The notes: generated from the letters alone by a model not told the origin. A stretch of DNA of 64,000 bases from Anas platyrhynchos (GCF_047663525.1 NC_092601.1:14469501-14533500), one strand, 5' to 3'; positions 35,176-47,219 are shown, counted from the stretch's first letter. Made by a program: numbers and translations.

Positions 35176-37110
35176 CGTGGAAAAAGAATAGCAAATTCAG
35201 AGAAAATTTCATTGAGGTTATTCAAAGAGTTTTTCATGGATTATTTACACAAGTGCTGTTCAAACAGCCTTTGTCTGAACATCCCTTGAAATCTGCACCC
35301 AATCCTTTCAGATTCAAAGCAATAGCTCAGGGGAGACAAAGGGGAGCGGCTGACATGGGTTTCCTCTGCAAGTGAATGAGAGGTCTGGCTAAACACAGAA
35401 GGGCTTTGGGATCACAAGCTTCCTTTCAGCCTGGAAAATAAACACTAAGCTGAAGCCGGGCAGCTGTACCTCCGACCAGCCTGCCCCATTCACCACCAAG
35501 TGAGGAGGATGGGGATGCTCACCGGCGGGTGCTGTGGCACCCTGTCCCGCACCCTGTGCCCCAGCACCCCAGCCAAGGGACACGCTGAAGCCCCCCTTAG
35601 CCTCTTGGCCAGCTGTAACCCTGCACCAGGGGTGGGCAGGATGGTCTCCCAAAAAGTCTTTAAATATAAAGAGCCAGATTCTGCAAGCAGAGAATGGAAG
35701 AGGCATGGTGGAGGGAAAGGGAGGGTGAACCAAGGCAGGCAAAGCAGTTGTAGAAATATTACAAGGTGTTCCCATATTCAACACCATTTCATGGCCCTCT
35801 CTCCATACAAAACTCATGCACCCACAACTTGCCCATTCCCTGCAGCAGGGGAACAGTGCTCTCCTCCCTCTGACCTGGGACACCAGGCACCACAGGCAGA
35901 TGAAGCACCTAAAATGCACACAAACGGATGAATTAAAATCAAAACAAAAATAGAATAAGTAATGACATATGTAAGAAAGGCCAAATTCTACATTAAATTA
36001 TATGCCTGTCAATGACTAGCCATGGGATGGGGAGGGCAGCGTTGTGCCTGTGGGCCAGCAGTACCTGCTCCTGCCACTTGTCCCTTTCTGCACTTGAAGG
36101 AAACCCACCGGCAGGTACGTCCTCTTTGAGTTTCCACAGCTTTTTGTTGTCACCTGTTTCAGAGAAAAATGTGACAAGCACCCTACACACACTGTTTGTG
36201 TAGACCAGTACCCCTAAGTGCTCTCTTTTGCTTACACATTTTTTTTCCCAGCTCTTTCCCTGCACCTCTCCCTCAAAGTTCATATTTGCCTATTTCTGGT
36301 TTCGTAGCTCACCCACCATCCCCATATCAAGCACCAACTTTGTTCAAGATATTCAAAAGTATTTCCCTGAGTAACTGCTGTTGGATTTCATTGATGAAAT
36401 TCATCTAGCACTGGCCTTTAAAATCCTACCACTCCTTAGAGAAATCCTTCCTCCTCTTCCACCTATTTCTTCTTCCTTTCAGGTCTGCTCCATCCTCCTC
36501 ACTGGCTTTTCCACTGACACTGCAAGACCAGTCTTCTCCTCTGCCTTACTCTGTTCTTCTCCCACCTCCACCTCTCTCACTTTGTTCTGGAAGCCCCCAC
36601 AGATGTATGCACGAACAGAAATGCACCGCTCAAGTGCAAACTGGACACTACAGCCCCATTTCCAGGTGCCCCAGAGGTCTCAGCTCTACCACTGGATGCC
36701 CCAGAAGCTGCTGCAAGAAACCACATTTTGGGAGTACCTTGGCACTGCAGGAAGTTTCTTCCTAATTTTGACAACAGAGGGTTAGGCAAGTGCTGGTACA
36801 GGCACCCAGAGATACTCTCCAGACATCTTCAGAGGGTGGTGTTATTTTGTTTGTTCTTTCTATTTTAATATTGATTCCTACAATTTGGGATGTAGCTATC
36901 CACACAAATGCTGAACCTCTTGAACCCTGTTCAGTTCTCAGACTTCATGGCACCGTGGGGCACTGACTTCCAGCCTACCTGGGTGCTCACAAAGAGGTGA
37001 TGGTGTTTTATTTTTCATCAGCTCTGAACTGACCAGGTTTTCCAGATTCATTCATCACTAGGAGACAGCCCCCTGCAAAAGGCTGGTTTAGCCCTCCTCG
37101 AGTCCCACAT
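35176..37110. other. Unassigned stretch
   Basis: AT-moderate 35176-35300, GC-rich 35400-35900, then pyrimidine-rich parts at 36230-36590. Frames up to 176 codons (minus 35389-35919) have no domain. No repeat family recognised. Confidence 0.38.
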
Positions 37111-37420
37111 AATCCTTGAGTCTTACTGAATTATCATTTTTAACTTTCCTGGAGTGATGCTGCTTGTGAGTCACCTTTAGTGCTGAAGAAGTAGCCTCTC
37201 CTAGCAAGAAGATTAAAATCCCATTACTTGTTATTCATGTGTTATTTAATGATATTTTTTTCCATTATGTATTTATTTATTTTTAAGTTGCTTGCTTTGA
37301 ATCCTGAGTTGGTGTTTTTAATACTAAGTGTAGTTTCTAGTTTGTTTTCCTAATTGGAATGAAATAAAAATAGAATGGAATTTTTTAGTGAGTATTTTTG
37401 CATTTATTACAGGAATGACA
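37111..37420. promoter_or_regulatory. Weak candidate AT-rich regulatory block
   Basis: AT-rich, with CCATTACTTGTTATTCATG near 37212-37230, TTATTTAATGATA near 37233-37245 and CTAATTGGAATG near 37350-37361. A T-rich run to 37290 is simple-sequence-like. A TTTATTACAG acceptor-like end at 37411 is not backed by an exon. Confidence 0.25.
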
Positions 37421-37880
37421 AAAAGCAATCCCCAACAGCCAAACCCCAGTAGTGCACCTGTGGAGGATAACAGCAAAAAGACAGCGCCCTTACTGCCAGG
37501 AGCAGAGGAAATGAGATTAAAGACAGCCCTGCAGTTCAACAACGGCAACAAAAACCCCCTCAGACTGCAAAATGTCCCTTGCAGAACCCCATTACCTCTC
37601 TTGTAATGATTTGGCAGCCAAGTGGTGACTGTATTGACCACGTCTTGAGGACAGGTACCTCTACTTACACAGTTGTCTCTCTGTCCATGGGGGAAGATGG
37701 GATGAAAGGAGGCCTGCATGTTCCATGAGATGTTTTGGTGATGGCCATCTCCTCTTTGAGGGAGGATGTATCTCCTCGGTGACCGGACAGATCTGGAGAT
37801 GCACTGCCTCGTCCCCATCCAACAGAGGTCTCACAGCAGGGAGAAGATTCCTCTATAATGACAGGATCAGGGCTTGAAAG
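37421..37880. other. Unassigned stretch
   Basis: No recognised feature. A 72-codon frame crossing from 37388 to 37606 has no domain. Confidence 0.4.
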
Positions 37881-38215
37881 GAAACCTGAGAAAAATGGCT
37901 CAGATGGTGAGACAAAAACCAAAATGGAAGGTGGAAGGAAGGGCAAGAAAGATGGAGGGGGAAGAGAGAAATGTAGGAGAAGTTTAGAGAAGGAAGCTAA
38001 ATGATGGAGATACTGTAAAGATAGATCCAGGCAGAGGCAGAGAAGTAGGAGGGATTCACGTGGAGAGACAGAAGGGAAAGTGCTGCAGAAAAGAGCAGAC
38101 AGGTATGGGAGGAGAAGGTGAAGGACAACAGGGAGGGAGCGGCTGGAGAGGGTGGGAAGAGGCATGGAGAGACAAAGAAAGCAGGGAGGAGAGAGAAGGA
38201 CAAAACTTTCCCCAG
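37881..38215 (+). other. Purine-rich tract
   Basis: About 330 bp strongly enriched in A and G on the plus strand, without a fixed repeat unit. The long minus-strand frames (37665-38165) are Ser/Pro/Leu-rich products of the pyrimidine complement, not genes. Confidence 0.6.
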
Positions 38216-38259
38216 ACTGTAGTGCAGCAGCCCTCCTGCATCTCCTGGATGCATATAAC

Positions 38260-38720
38260 GGGGCTTGGGAGAATCTTCATTTATCAGGAATTCAATTAAG
38301 TGGAATAGTCGTTATTAATTTTATAGGAATTATTTGTACAGGAGAGCCTGGAGTGAGGAAAGGCCTCCTGGAGCCATTTCTCCTGTCAATGCCCCGGGTC
38401 AGGTAGGCACTGGCAGCGCAGTCTCACCAGTTGAGATATTAATGAGATGCCTCTAGGTGCAAATGATAGTTTAATAGGTGTTACTTAACGGGAGCGCCCC
38501 TCGCCTGCGCACGTCGGCGCGCGCAGCTCCTGACGAGGCTGCCTCCTTGTTAGAATAAGTAATTAGAATGTAGGAACACTCACTTTGACACTTTAATAAA
38601 GTGTCAGCCATCATCAATTTAGTATTTAATAAAAATAAAATTAAATATTTACAACGTTTTTATAGCATCATATTTAAAATACATATTCCTCAAATTTAGG
38701 TGATTTAAAATGAGGTCCCG
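38260..38720. promoter_or_regulatory. Candidate conserved noncoding block with CpG cluster
   Basis: AT-rich parts (GTCGTTATTAATTTTATAGG near 38308-38327; a segment at 38550-38710 with TAAGTAATTAGAATG near 38556-38570 and AAATAAAATTAAATATTTAC near 38633-38652) flank a short CpG-dense patch at 38486-38530. The patch includes TGCGCACGTCGGCGCGCGCA. AT-rich cores around a CpG patch suggest an enhancer or minor promoter; untested. Confidence 0.4.
38586..38606. repeat. 21-nt perfect palindrome
   Basis: TGACACTTTA and TAAAGTGTCA form perfect 10-bp arms around a single A. The palindrome sits inside the AT-rich block, and its flanks contribute another CACTTTGACA near-repeat. It may be a dimeric factor site. 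Confidence 0.8.
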
Positions 38721-40200
38721 CTAGGACTCTGGCCCCAGAAAATAAGTCCCACTATTTCTTCCCTGGGCTTTGTCTGCCGTTGGAGGGAGGGACTTTGTTA
38801 GGGACAGCAAAACCCAGCAGCACAAGGAGGGACGTGCTGTTGTATGGAGTGGAGATTTTCTCTCTGCCTTCTGGGCCTCCCCGTGCTGTCTGGAGGCTGA
38901 GGATGAACTGAGTTGAGCAAGTCCATCCCCAACGTCACTGGGGCTGGCGGGGCACAGGGAGGCAGCTCAAGGCGGGTGATGGAGCAGATCCCTCCCTGCT
39001 CAGCGTGGACAAGCAGTGCCAACCCAAAGGCAGGAAAACCTGTGGTATCTCAGCAGAAAGGCAAACCTCCTCTTTGGCAGACCCTCCCTGGGATGTGGGT
39101 CTCGGGCTGGGGAGAGCTGCCACCACTGATGGCAGGCAGCCAATGCCAAGGTGTAGGGGAAAGCACAGCTCTGTTCCTATTCCGCTGGAAAAAGAGCTTT
39201 CCAAACCAGATGTTGGAAAGAAAACAGAAGAAAATCCCAAAGATTAAAGCATGCTTTAAGCCTGGAGGGAATTTGAAAGCTAAAATAGCTTTGAGTGAGT
39301 TTGCTCCCCTCCTGTCTCAGCATCCCAAGTTTGTCCTTCCTCAAGGTGCCCACCTGGCCAAGGACAGTTTGCTGTGCTGGGACTTCGGGATGTTGGTGAC
39401 ACCCTGCTGGCAAAGAAGCCAGACTGATCCCCAAGAATTTTGGCCCAGCAAAATATCTGAGTGCAGATCTTTCTCAGCCTCTCCTATCTCTTAAAACAAA
39501 CCATAGACATGGGAGCCCCACTGCTGCTGCAGAGCAGGGCTCTTTTGGGGTGCACACAGCTCTCCCTTACACACGTGCACCCCGACTGCACTGGGGCGAG
39601 TGTTTTGGAAAACAAATGAAGGAGCAGAAGGAGGTGCAGGTCCCTCTGGTCGAGGTGCCTTGGCAACACGGGGAGGGTGTTCCCCAGATAGTCCCCTGCT
39701 AACAAGGGATCCTGTCTCGGAGACTATGAGTCACCGCCGAAACCCTGGCAACAATTATTTAAATGGGAGCTGCATCCCTCGTGCTCCGGAGCCCTGCTGA
39801 CGTCTGCTTTTTGGGGGGGGTCCCAGTGGGGTTGCGTGCAGGCTGCTTGCACCCATGGCATCACTCCTGGGGGGCTGTGAGTGTTGTAGGACCCACCTGA
39901 AAGCACCACGAGACTTGTCCAACGTCACCAGCCACCTGGGGCCAAGCCCAGCCCAGCTCCTCGGGGTTTTCTAGGCTAAGAAATCTCTTCTCCCTGGGCA
40001 TGAGGCAGGCTTTCCCCAGGTGGTGTTTCCTGGAGGGGGTGGCTGCATGGATCCTGCCCCCGGTGCAGTCCCACCTCCTGGTCCTTCAGCTGTCACTTGG
40101 GGGTCCACATCCAGATTAGGGCCACATCCCCTCTGAAAGAGCAGGTTATATCCCCCCAAAACAAGGCAAACTGACACCACCTCCAAGACACATCCTCACA
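38721..40200. other. Unassigned stretch
   Basis: GC-moderate DNA. The 193-codon frame at plus 38913-39494 has no recognisable domain. A 16-bp palindrome TTAAAGCATGCTTTAA sits at 39244-39259. No repeat family recognised. Confidence 0.38.
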
Positions 40201-41690
40201 GTTCTCCCAGGATTAGAAATGAAGATTTTACCCCTCTGGAAACTGTTTTCTGGCAGCTCTGTCTCCAAAACACTCGTGGTTTATCGATGCACACATCCTG
40301 ATACTCACTCCGAGCATCCTCCGAGCACTTCCCCAAGGCAAACCCCTGGCACTGCTCGGGTGGCTGCCGGCCGGAGCTAAAATACTCAGCAAGGCACCAG
40401 CTTTGGAGGAGATAAATCAGCTGGGGGGGCTTGAGTGGGGTGTGCAGGGGGTGAGCGGGGCTGGGTGAGCCCCGGGGTGGCTGCGGCTGCGGCTGCTGGT
40501 GGGGACGGGGACGCCCATGGGCTCCCATGGGCGCTGGGCGCCGTGCTCTGGAAAAGAGTGCCACGCTGTGTCCGTGCCGGGCCTTACAGCAGCCAGGCAG
40601 CCAGCAGCGATCCCTGAGGCTGCAGCAACATTTCTGCCTGAAGAGAGAGCCCAGGGGGCTGCAGCAGCGGTGGGGTATCCCAAAGCAGCACCCGCTGCTT
40701 GCTGCCAGGTGGGCAGAGCAGAGCTGGGCAGCAATCCTCCGAGAGCCAAAGGCACGGCTGGCTGGCAGGGCTGGTGCTATCCTCGAGGCTCTGGAAAGAA
40801 AACTTTAAGTTATTGCTGGGGAAAATTGGGTGTGACACAAGAATGGGATGGAAACTAGCATAACCCGGACCTCTTCCCTTCCTGGGCTTGTCCCAGCGAA
40901 ATACATTAACTGGCTGAGGAGCTCGGCAGCAGCTCCTGGTGCACTGCTCTGACCCACAAATAAATGGGATCCCTGGCTGCAGGAACAGAGGCATGCAGGC
41001 AGATACAGCACCTTTCTGCTCAAAGCACTAAGAGCAAAAATAAAACAGAAAAAACAGCCATCAACAAACTCTCCCGTTACCTTGCTCTCCGCAGTACACA
41101 CAGCCCCAGGCTGGCACCCACCTCAGCTGTGCCCTGCTCAAGGCTCCCTGTGCTGGTTTTGCTTTCAGCCTCCGTCCCCACGCACCCATTATCCCATTGC
41201 ACAGGGGCTGCCTGTCGCTCCCTTGGCTCCTGGTGACCGCTGCCTGCCCCTACCCACATTAAAAAACACAAATGTGTCTTAGGGACTCCGCAAGCCCTGT
41301 CCCACCCATCACCTGGCAGGAGGTGAGGCCACTCTGGTCCCTCAGATGCTATCAGCGCAGTTCACTGATGGAGGGGGGACAGTCAGGGACAGCCTGGAGC
41401 TCAGCCTGATTTCACACTCCACCATTTCATACTCCTCATGAGAAGCTCAGCCAAAAAAGCTCTGCACCAAAACATTTCAGCAGCTGCCCACGCTCCGTTC
41501 CCAAACTGAAGTGGCATCACTTGTCACCACAAACAGCACCCAGCTCTGCAACGGGTAACGCTGGCAGCCTCGCCTCGATGTTTTCACAGGGAAATTCATA
41601 GGCTGACCTCCTCGGCGAAACACACGGCGAGTGCCTTCAGTCTGGTTTACATCTGCCACGGGATCCTGTTACATTCAGAACAACCCCTGT
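40201..41690. other. Unassigned GC-richer stretch
   Basis: GC-rich between 40370 and 40620, with moderate CpG content but not a convincing island. Overlapping biased frames on both strands are treated as chance. Confidence 0.38.
40512..40533. repeat. 10-bp inverted repeat
   Basis: CGCCCATGGG and CCCATGGGCG are perfect arms around CT. Each arm contains CCCATGGG, itself palindromic, so this can also be read as a tandem duplication. Confidence 0.75.
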
Positions 41691-42080
41691 CAACGCTGAA
41701 TCTGTAACAATCAATAGAGAGGGTTTGTTTATTCGTTGTTGTTTTTTTTTTATAAAACGTTTTCTCGTTCCTAATTGTGTTATTTTGCTACTCCAAGTTT
41801 TGCAAGTTTTGCCATTGTCCCCCCCCTCCCCTTCTTGTTTTCTTTTAGGACAAGCTGTCATCTTTTCGCATCTTTTCACCAGGCCACTGCAAATGTAAAA
41901 CTGTAAATTGCAGGATTGTGCAAATAGCACTAATAGCATTTGCATAAAAATTGGTTGCAAAGAGCAATTAGCACTTCATTAATAATCAATGAAGGGCCAA
42001 TTTACACATTGCCCAAAAGCAAATTGTAAATTCAATTTTGTCTATAATTGAGCATTTGGTGCTGGGCAACTATACAATGG
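41691..42080. promoter_or_regulatory. Candidate POU/homeodomain enhancer block
   Basis: Contains a perfect octamer ATTTGCAT (41938-41945), repeated TGCAAAT/GCAAATT-type words (GTGCAAATAGC near 41919; AAGCAAATTGT near 42018), GAGCAATTAGC near 41962-41972 and CATTAATAATCAATG near 41977-41991. A T-run (41742-41751) and C-run (41820-41826) are embedded. This is one of the most motif-dense blocks. POU occupancy is inferred. Confidence 0.45.
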
Positions 42081-43010
42081 TGCCAGAAGAGACAGGCGCA
42101 GCAGTTTTGGAGTCAAATCTCCGGTGAGTTCATGTTTCAAGTAATTCCCAGCCTGGCTCTTTTGGAGGCCAAGCCAGCACCTCCTTCACAATGGAAGGAG
42201 GCTCCAGGAGGTCCATTTGTTTCAGCTTAGGCAGAAAGCACTCACCTCTGCCTGCTACCATCCCTGCTCACATACAACCCTATTGCAAGGAACATGGATG
42301 CTCCTTATCCAACAGAGGTCTTTGTCTTGTCCAAACGCACCTTGCAGCGATGCTGTGGAGAGGGAGAGATGCATGAAGGACATGGGAGAAAAGAAGTCAT
42401 CACCCCAGTACTTAGACCTGCACATCATTCCATTGCAGTGTCAGCTCAGGCCCTACAAGTGACACCAGAACCTCCTTTACCTTGGGTGAAGGTCCAATAT
42501 GCGCATAGTGGGTGAAATGTTCCTACTGAGACAGTTCATCCAGCCTCCCGTTTGCCACCTCCTTTGCCACATGGGACCTTTCTGGGATATCCCAAATGTC
42601 TGCATCTGTTAGGACCCAAAAAAAAACAAAAACACCACCACCACCACCAAAAAACGAAAACCAACCAAGCAGCCCTGCTACCGCTTTGATTTCAGCATCA
42701 GAAAATAGTTCCTGGGTCCAGATTTGGCCGTGAGGAAATGTAGCCCCAACAGCTTCCCCTCTAGGTGCATGGCAGCATCCAAAAAATCCTGGCCAGCTTA
42801 ACCAGGGTGACAACTTCCCAAGTCCCAAATTCTTCCCTATCTCATCCTCCACTTAAAAGACACAGCCAGCTCTGTTTCATGAGAAGAGTCTGACTCTAAA
42901 CCACTTGACATCTGAGGTTTTCTTATCGCATTCTACGTGGATCTCATGAATCTGGTGAAAAGCTAGACGATCATTTAGCAGGGGTTGGTCGCTTTATCTA
43001 TTTTCCATAA
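42081..43010. other. Unassigned stretch with A/CAC simple repeat
   Basis: GC-moderate DNA. A-runs and five CAC units occupy about 42617-42654. No gene recognised. Confidence 0.4.
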
Positions 43011-43255
43011 TAATTTGAATATTATTACAATGGCACCTTTCATCTGGGGATATACATGCACTTTACATATGTTACATTAATTTCACCGATGAGCTGGGGA
43101 AGCACTCTTTATCCCTATTGTGCGGATGAGGAAATGGAAGCACAGAGATGATATACCGCTTGCCCAGTCTCACGCAGGAAGTCTCTGACAGAGCCAGGAA
43201 TAGAAATCACATCTCCCGTGTCTTATGCAGAAGAATATCTTCATGTCCCTGCCCA
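43011..43255 (-). repeat. MIR/CORE-type SINE (amniote MIR), antisense
   Basis: Read on the plus strand it shows the antisense order of an old amniote MIR. First comes the tail (ATGGCACCTTTCATCTGGGG near 43030-43049, then GCACTTTACATATG). Next is the core (ATCCCTATTGTGCGGATGAGG near 43112, GAAGCACAGAGATG, CTTGCCCAGTCTCACGCAGG, GACAGAGCCAGGAATAGAAA). The tRNA-derived head near 43220-43255 is diverged. Nearly the whole element seems to be kept, which is unusual for an element this old in a bird. Confidence 0.75.
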
Positions 43256-43549
43256 GTAGCTGAGCCCTTAATCCAGCCTAAGACACCTACACGGGACCGC
43301 TTTGCAAGAGCGGTGCAGACACCCAGTGGCAGCGATGCCCTGCTCCGGGAGGAGACTTCCTAAATTGCCCCCACCTTGAACGCTGGACGTGCCCTCTGCT
43401 GTGGGTGCCCAAGGGAAGGGAAGTCAGCTCTGGGAGCAGTTTCCATCCAAAGTGGATGTTATTACTTGGTGTAAGAGGATGCTCGGCATGGGATGCCCGG
43501 GACTTCTCAGCTTTCACCCAGCAACGTCCCAGCTCCCTTTTTCCTTGCC
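43256..43549. other. Unassigned stretch
   Basis: GC-moderate DNA with no recognised feature. Confidence 0.4.
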
Positions 43550-43900
43550 TGTTCAATCCACCTTTACCAAGAGATTGAATTTACAATGGACTCGAACACA
43601 TTTAAATCCATTTATTGCAAAATTACTTTTCAATAATTACATCACTGTGCTGACTGTGTTGCATAATGAAATTAGCATGAGAGATATTAGAAAGAATATA
43701 AAATTATAAGAAATATTGAAATACCTCTTTCCCCGTCTGCCTTAGCACAGCCCATAGCTTAACTGGAAAACGAGCACTGCTCCTGGATGGGATTTAAATG
43801 CATCAAGTGTAATTTTATAATGTCTTTTATATAAATTAATTATAATGGTTATTGCTGCTTTACATTATTAGATTGAAATTTGCCTCCACTTCAGTGCATT
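43550..43900. promoter_or_regulatory. Candidate conserved noncoding block
   Basis: AT-rich, with CATTTATTGCAAAATTAC near 43609-43626, TCAATAATTACATC near 43631-43644, GCATAATGAAATTAGCATG near 43661-43679, and TTAATTATAA (43836-43845). The mix of homeodomain cores with GCAAAAT/GCATAAT POU-like words is enhancer-like. No simple repeat accounts for it. Confidence 0.4.
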
Positions 43901-44430
43901 AAAAGAAAGCTGCACCCATTTTGTTCAGCAGTGCCCAGGAAGTTCTCGTGGCATGGAGCCATCCTCCCTGTGTCGGCACCACCGACACGCCTGAAGTTCA
44001 GAGCTTCGGGCTCACGCTGGCATTGCAGTGACCACCCATGGGTCCCAAAATCACCCCTAGAGCTTTGGGGTCAGGCACTGGCACCCCATGAGGATCTTGG
44101 GCTGGCATGGGACTTTGCACCCTACCAAAATTTGGTTTTCTGCGTAATCTCTGCAGCAGCAGTAGAGGAGCCCATGCTGATTTAAGCAATCCCACACCCA
44201 TTTTCTACCTGCAAAGAACTAGAAGTGATAGAGGAGGCTCATTTTGTGCATCCCCACTTTTACATGCACAGTTGGTGCTTTTCTCTTCTAATTTTCTCTT
44301 CTGGCTTATTACACACACAAACAAAAAACCAAACAAATAATAAAAAAAACAGTCCAGGAGAGAAGGCCACACGCTCTCAGGTAGCCAACTATGCGCTTGC
44401 TATGCTGGACAAACCACAGTCGTGCAAAGC
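43901..44430. other. Unassigned stretch
   Basis: GC-moderate DNA ending in an A-rich AAAC/AAAAT run (44315-44350). No gene recognised. Confidence 0.4.
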
Positions 44431-44600
44431 AGGATGAAGACACAGCAATATGCTTTTACTGCCGCTTAATCCTCAATAGAAGTCCAGTAATATTCAATTT
44501 GTGACATTATTTGCACATTGAATTAATCCAGAAACTAAAGGGCTAATGAGTTATGGAAAGTAGCACATGGCTTAATTGTAACAACAAGGGCCTGCCAGGC
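44431..44600. promoter_or_regulatory. Candidate OTX/bicoid-type enhancer block
   Basis: Two TAATCC words (44467-44472 and 44524-44529), the classic OTX/bicoid-class core, lie 57 bp apart. Between them are GTAATATTCAATTTG and ATTATTTGCAC. GCTTAATTGTAAC follows near 44570. A compact, repeat-free block. Confidence 0.4.
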
Positions 44601-45410
44601 TCCATTTGGTCCTGGTTAAAAATAAAAAACTGCATCCACTATTCCATACTGGGTAGGCCCTAAAGAAGCTGAGAACAGGCAAGCAGCAAACTGAACAATG
44701 CAAACTATCTAAAAAGCTGTTCTTTAAATACCCAGTCTTGTCTTTATTTCCACCCTCGCTCCTCCTGCAACACCACAACTTCTGTTAAACAAAGCACAGA
44801 AAAGCCAGGATGACCAGTAGAAAACAAAACAGAACAAAGCAAACCTTTACCTCTAGAACTATTCTCCAATAAAATAATTGCACAGCTTCCTTACAGAAAG
44901 GCTGGTGGAAAAAAAAAAAAAAGAAAAAGTAGGAAAAGAAGAGGAGCAGCCCTTCATCCAACCCCACTGGTTCCCACCACAGGTGACTGCTGGTGGCATC
45001 GCTCCCTGCCCATTTCAGAGGATGCAAAGTTCTCACCAAGCCCTTTCATGGAAAGAAAAGCCCCATCTTCTGCGTGGTCTCATAGATCCTGCCCTTCCCC
45101 AGGTTCTCCGTGTGGCAGAAACCCAGTCCTTTCTGCAATGTTCACAGTGTGGACAGCTGGTCCTTCAAAGATCTCCTGGAAATCTGACCGAGACAGGGAA
45201 AACAAACATGGAAAGTGGCATATATCCAGCAAACCCATCCCAGACGTCACCACTGCCCCAACTGAGCCATGCTGATGGTCAGTCCAGGCCAGCAGGTCCT
45301 CATCATCTGCTTTCTCCACACAACAAGACTGAGATGGAGCTGCCAGCAAAGAGGGTTGGAGCCCTCAGCCGTGGATGGAGCTGGGTCAGGAGCTCAGGAG
45401 CTTGCACCGT
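44601..45410. other. Unassigned stretch with short A-run
   Basis: GC-moderate DNA. An A-run (44909-44921) with AGAAAAAG is simple sequence. The 178-codon frame at plus 44878-45414 begins within it and has no domain. Confidence 0.4.
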
Positions 45411-45750
45411 GTAATAGAAAAAGTGAATAAATCTAAACAGCACTTAATTTATTGATGAAGTAAGAAAGACCGTTTAAAGTGGAAAACATAAGCAAGATCA
45501 ATAGCAGAGAGCACAAATAACTAAAGCTATTGACACATAAGTATTTTAAGCCTAATTGCAGGCATATGCACTTTCTAAGGGTATCTCACCTTCTAATAGC
45601 ACCCTCGAGATTATGGGGTTAATTGATGCAGCTGTTTACTCCTGGCTCACGTGGTCCAGATTGGGATTCCCTGGAGGATGCTATTAAACTAAAGTGTTTA
45701 ATGAAGTACTAAAGAGTGGAGTTTCTAATATTCTCTCCTTGAGTGAGATT
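45411..45750. promoter_or_regulatory. Weak candidate regulatory block
   Basis: AT-moderate, with CACTTAATTTATTGATG near 45441-45457, AGCCTAATTGCAGG near 45549-45562 and GGTTAATTGATGC near 45617-45629. Cores are spaced rather than clustered. Confidence 0.28.
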
Positions 45751-46915
45751 GAATGGAAACTGGAGCAAACTTCCCTTCCCCAGGTGGGAACTGCAGCTTG
45801 GCGTTGCCGTAAATCACCCTGTGCTCCTCGTGGGGACAGGCTTGCCGTGCAGGGGACAAAAGGTTGCTTGGGTTCACTTGTTAGACTGAGGATGTTGGGA
45901 TATTTCTGCTTTTTTTCCTCCCAAGTCACAGGTAGAACAGACCTACAGAGGCATTCCGTGGTTCAGGGCATTTCAACATGATGGTGGTGGGGAAAACCAA
46001 GATTGCCAGAAAATAGGCTATTAAAACCAGCCTCCCCCTTTCATGTTTTGGTCTGATTTGGTACCTTAGAGAACCAGGCAGATAACTACATAGGACATGA
46101 GTTTCCAAGATGGACAACCCTGGCCACAGCACACAGCCTCCCCACACCCATCACAGCTTGATGTCGCCCTACAACAGAAAGGTCTTGGCTCCGCTTCGCC
46201 TCCATCCACCACCACCTACTAGAAGTAGTCCAAACCCAGTGAAGAAATGTGTGAAGTAGTTCTGGGGGCAGTTTCTCCTGTTTCTGTACCTGTTGTCATA
46301 GGGAAAGTGGGATACGAAGAGGTTGGATGGGGATTATCTATGGGATTATGCCGTAATAAAACACAAATTGTACCTGTGTCTGCTCCCTGCTCCCCTCCTG
46401 CCTGGGACCTCTGTGATTTGGGGAAGATGCTCTTGGAGCTGCAGAAGGGACACTCAGCTCCCGGGGACGTGGTTCTGCACAGTGTGGGTCCCACGGGCAG
46501 GACCTGCAGCTCCTGGGCCAGGGCATGGCGTTACCGTGCGTGTCCTCACAGGGGCTGTCCAGCCGGAGCAGCACGCCAGAGCTCCTCTAACCCCGTACGA
46601 CATTTCTCCTCCACCAGGCAGGTTTAAGCTGAGCTCTTTTATTTCAGCAGGGCCAGCAAACAGCCAGATAGCACGGCTCTGCCGGTATGTGCTAACTCAT
46701 TAAATGACAACAATAAATGGCTTTCACTGCTCTGTCCCCCCCAAACCCCACGTTCACTGCAGCACAGGGCACGGCCGGCATCCCCTCCACAGCCACCCCA
46801 CAGCTGCAGGGGGGGCAGCACGGGGACACCGAAGCCCCCGGCGCCAGCATTGCAAACTGTTTGCAGAGCTGAGAAAATAAAAGCAGCCAAAAGGCCACGA
46901 TGGAAAACCAGGGAG
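45751..46915. other. Unassigned stretch
   Basis: GC-moderate to GC-rich DNA. Overlapping biased frames on both strands have no domain. No repeat recognised. Confidence 0.4.
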
Positions 46916-47219
46916 AGAGGAAAATTAGCTAAGAAATATGCAGCCTGGATGCTGATTCGCTAAAGAATAATTATTGTCCTCTCACGCGTCTTGCTTGCCC
47001 TCCTAACAAATATAATATTTTGGAGAGGACGTGTCTCCCTTTACCACTGCTGTCTCTCTCACGCCCTTTCTCTGTCTCGCTAGCTCTGTCTCTGCCTCTC
47101 TGATACCAACTCTGCCAAACCGTGCGATTCTGATGGAAAATTCATTAGTCGTCCTTTTTTTTTTTTTTCTTCCTTCCCCATTTTCCCAGTCAGCTTCGCG
47201 CCTGATCTGTCAGCCTCTT
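46916..47219. other. Mixed AT-rich edge and CT/T-rich stretch
   Basis: AAAATTAGCTAAG and AAAGAATAATTATTGTCC near 46921-46979 look CNE-like. The rest is CT-rich with a T14 run (47155-47168). No exon recognised. Confidence 0.35.

Noticed and set aside
39244..39259. 16-bp palindrome TTAAAGCATGCTTTAA
   Set aside because: Short, in otherwise featureless DNA; noted in the segment entry but not strong enough for a separate finding.
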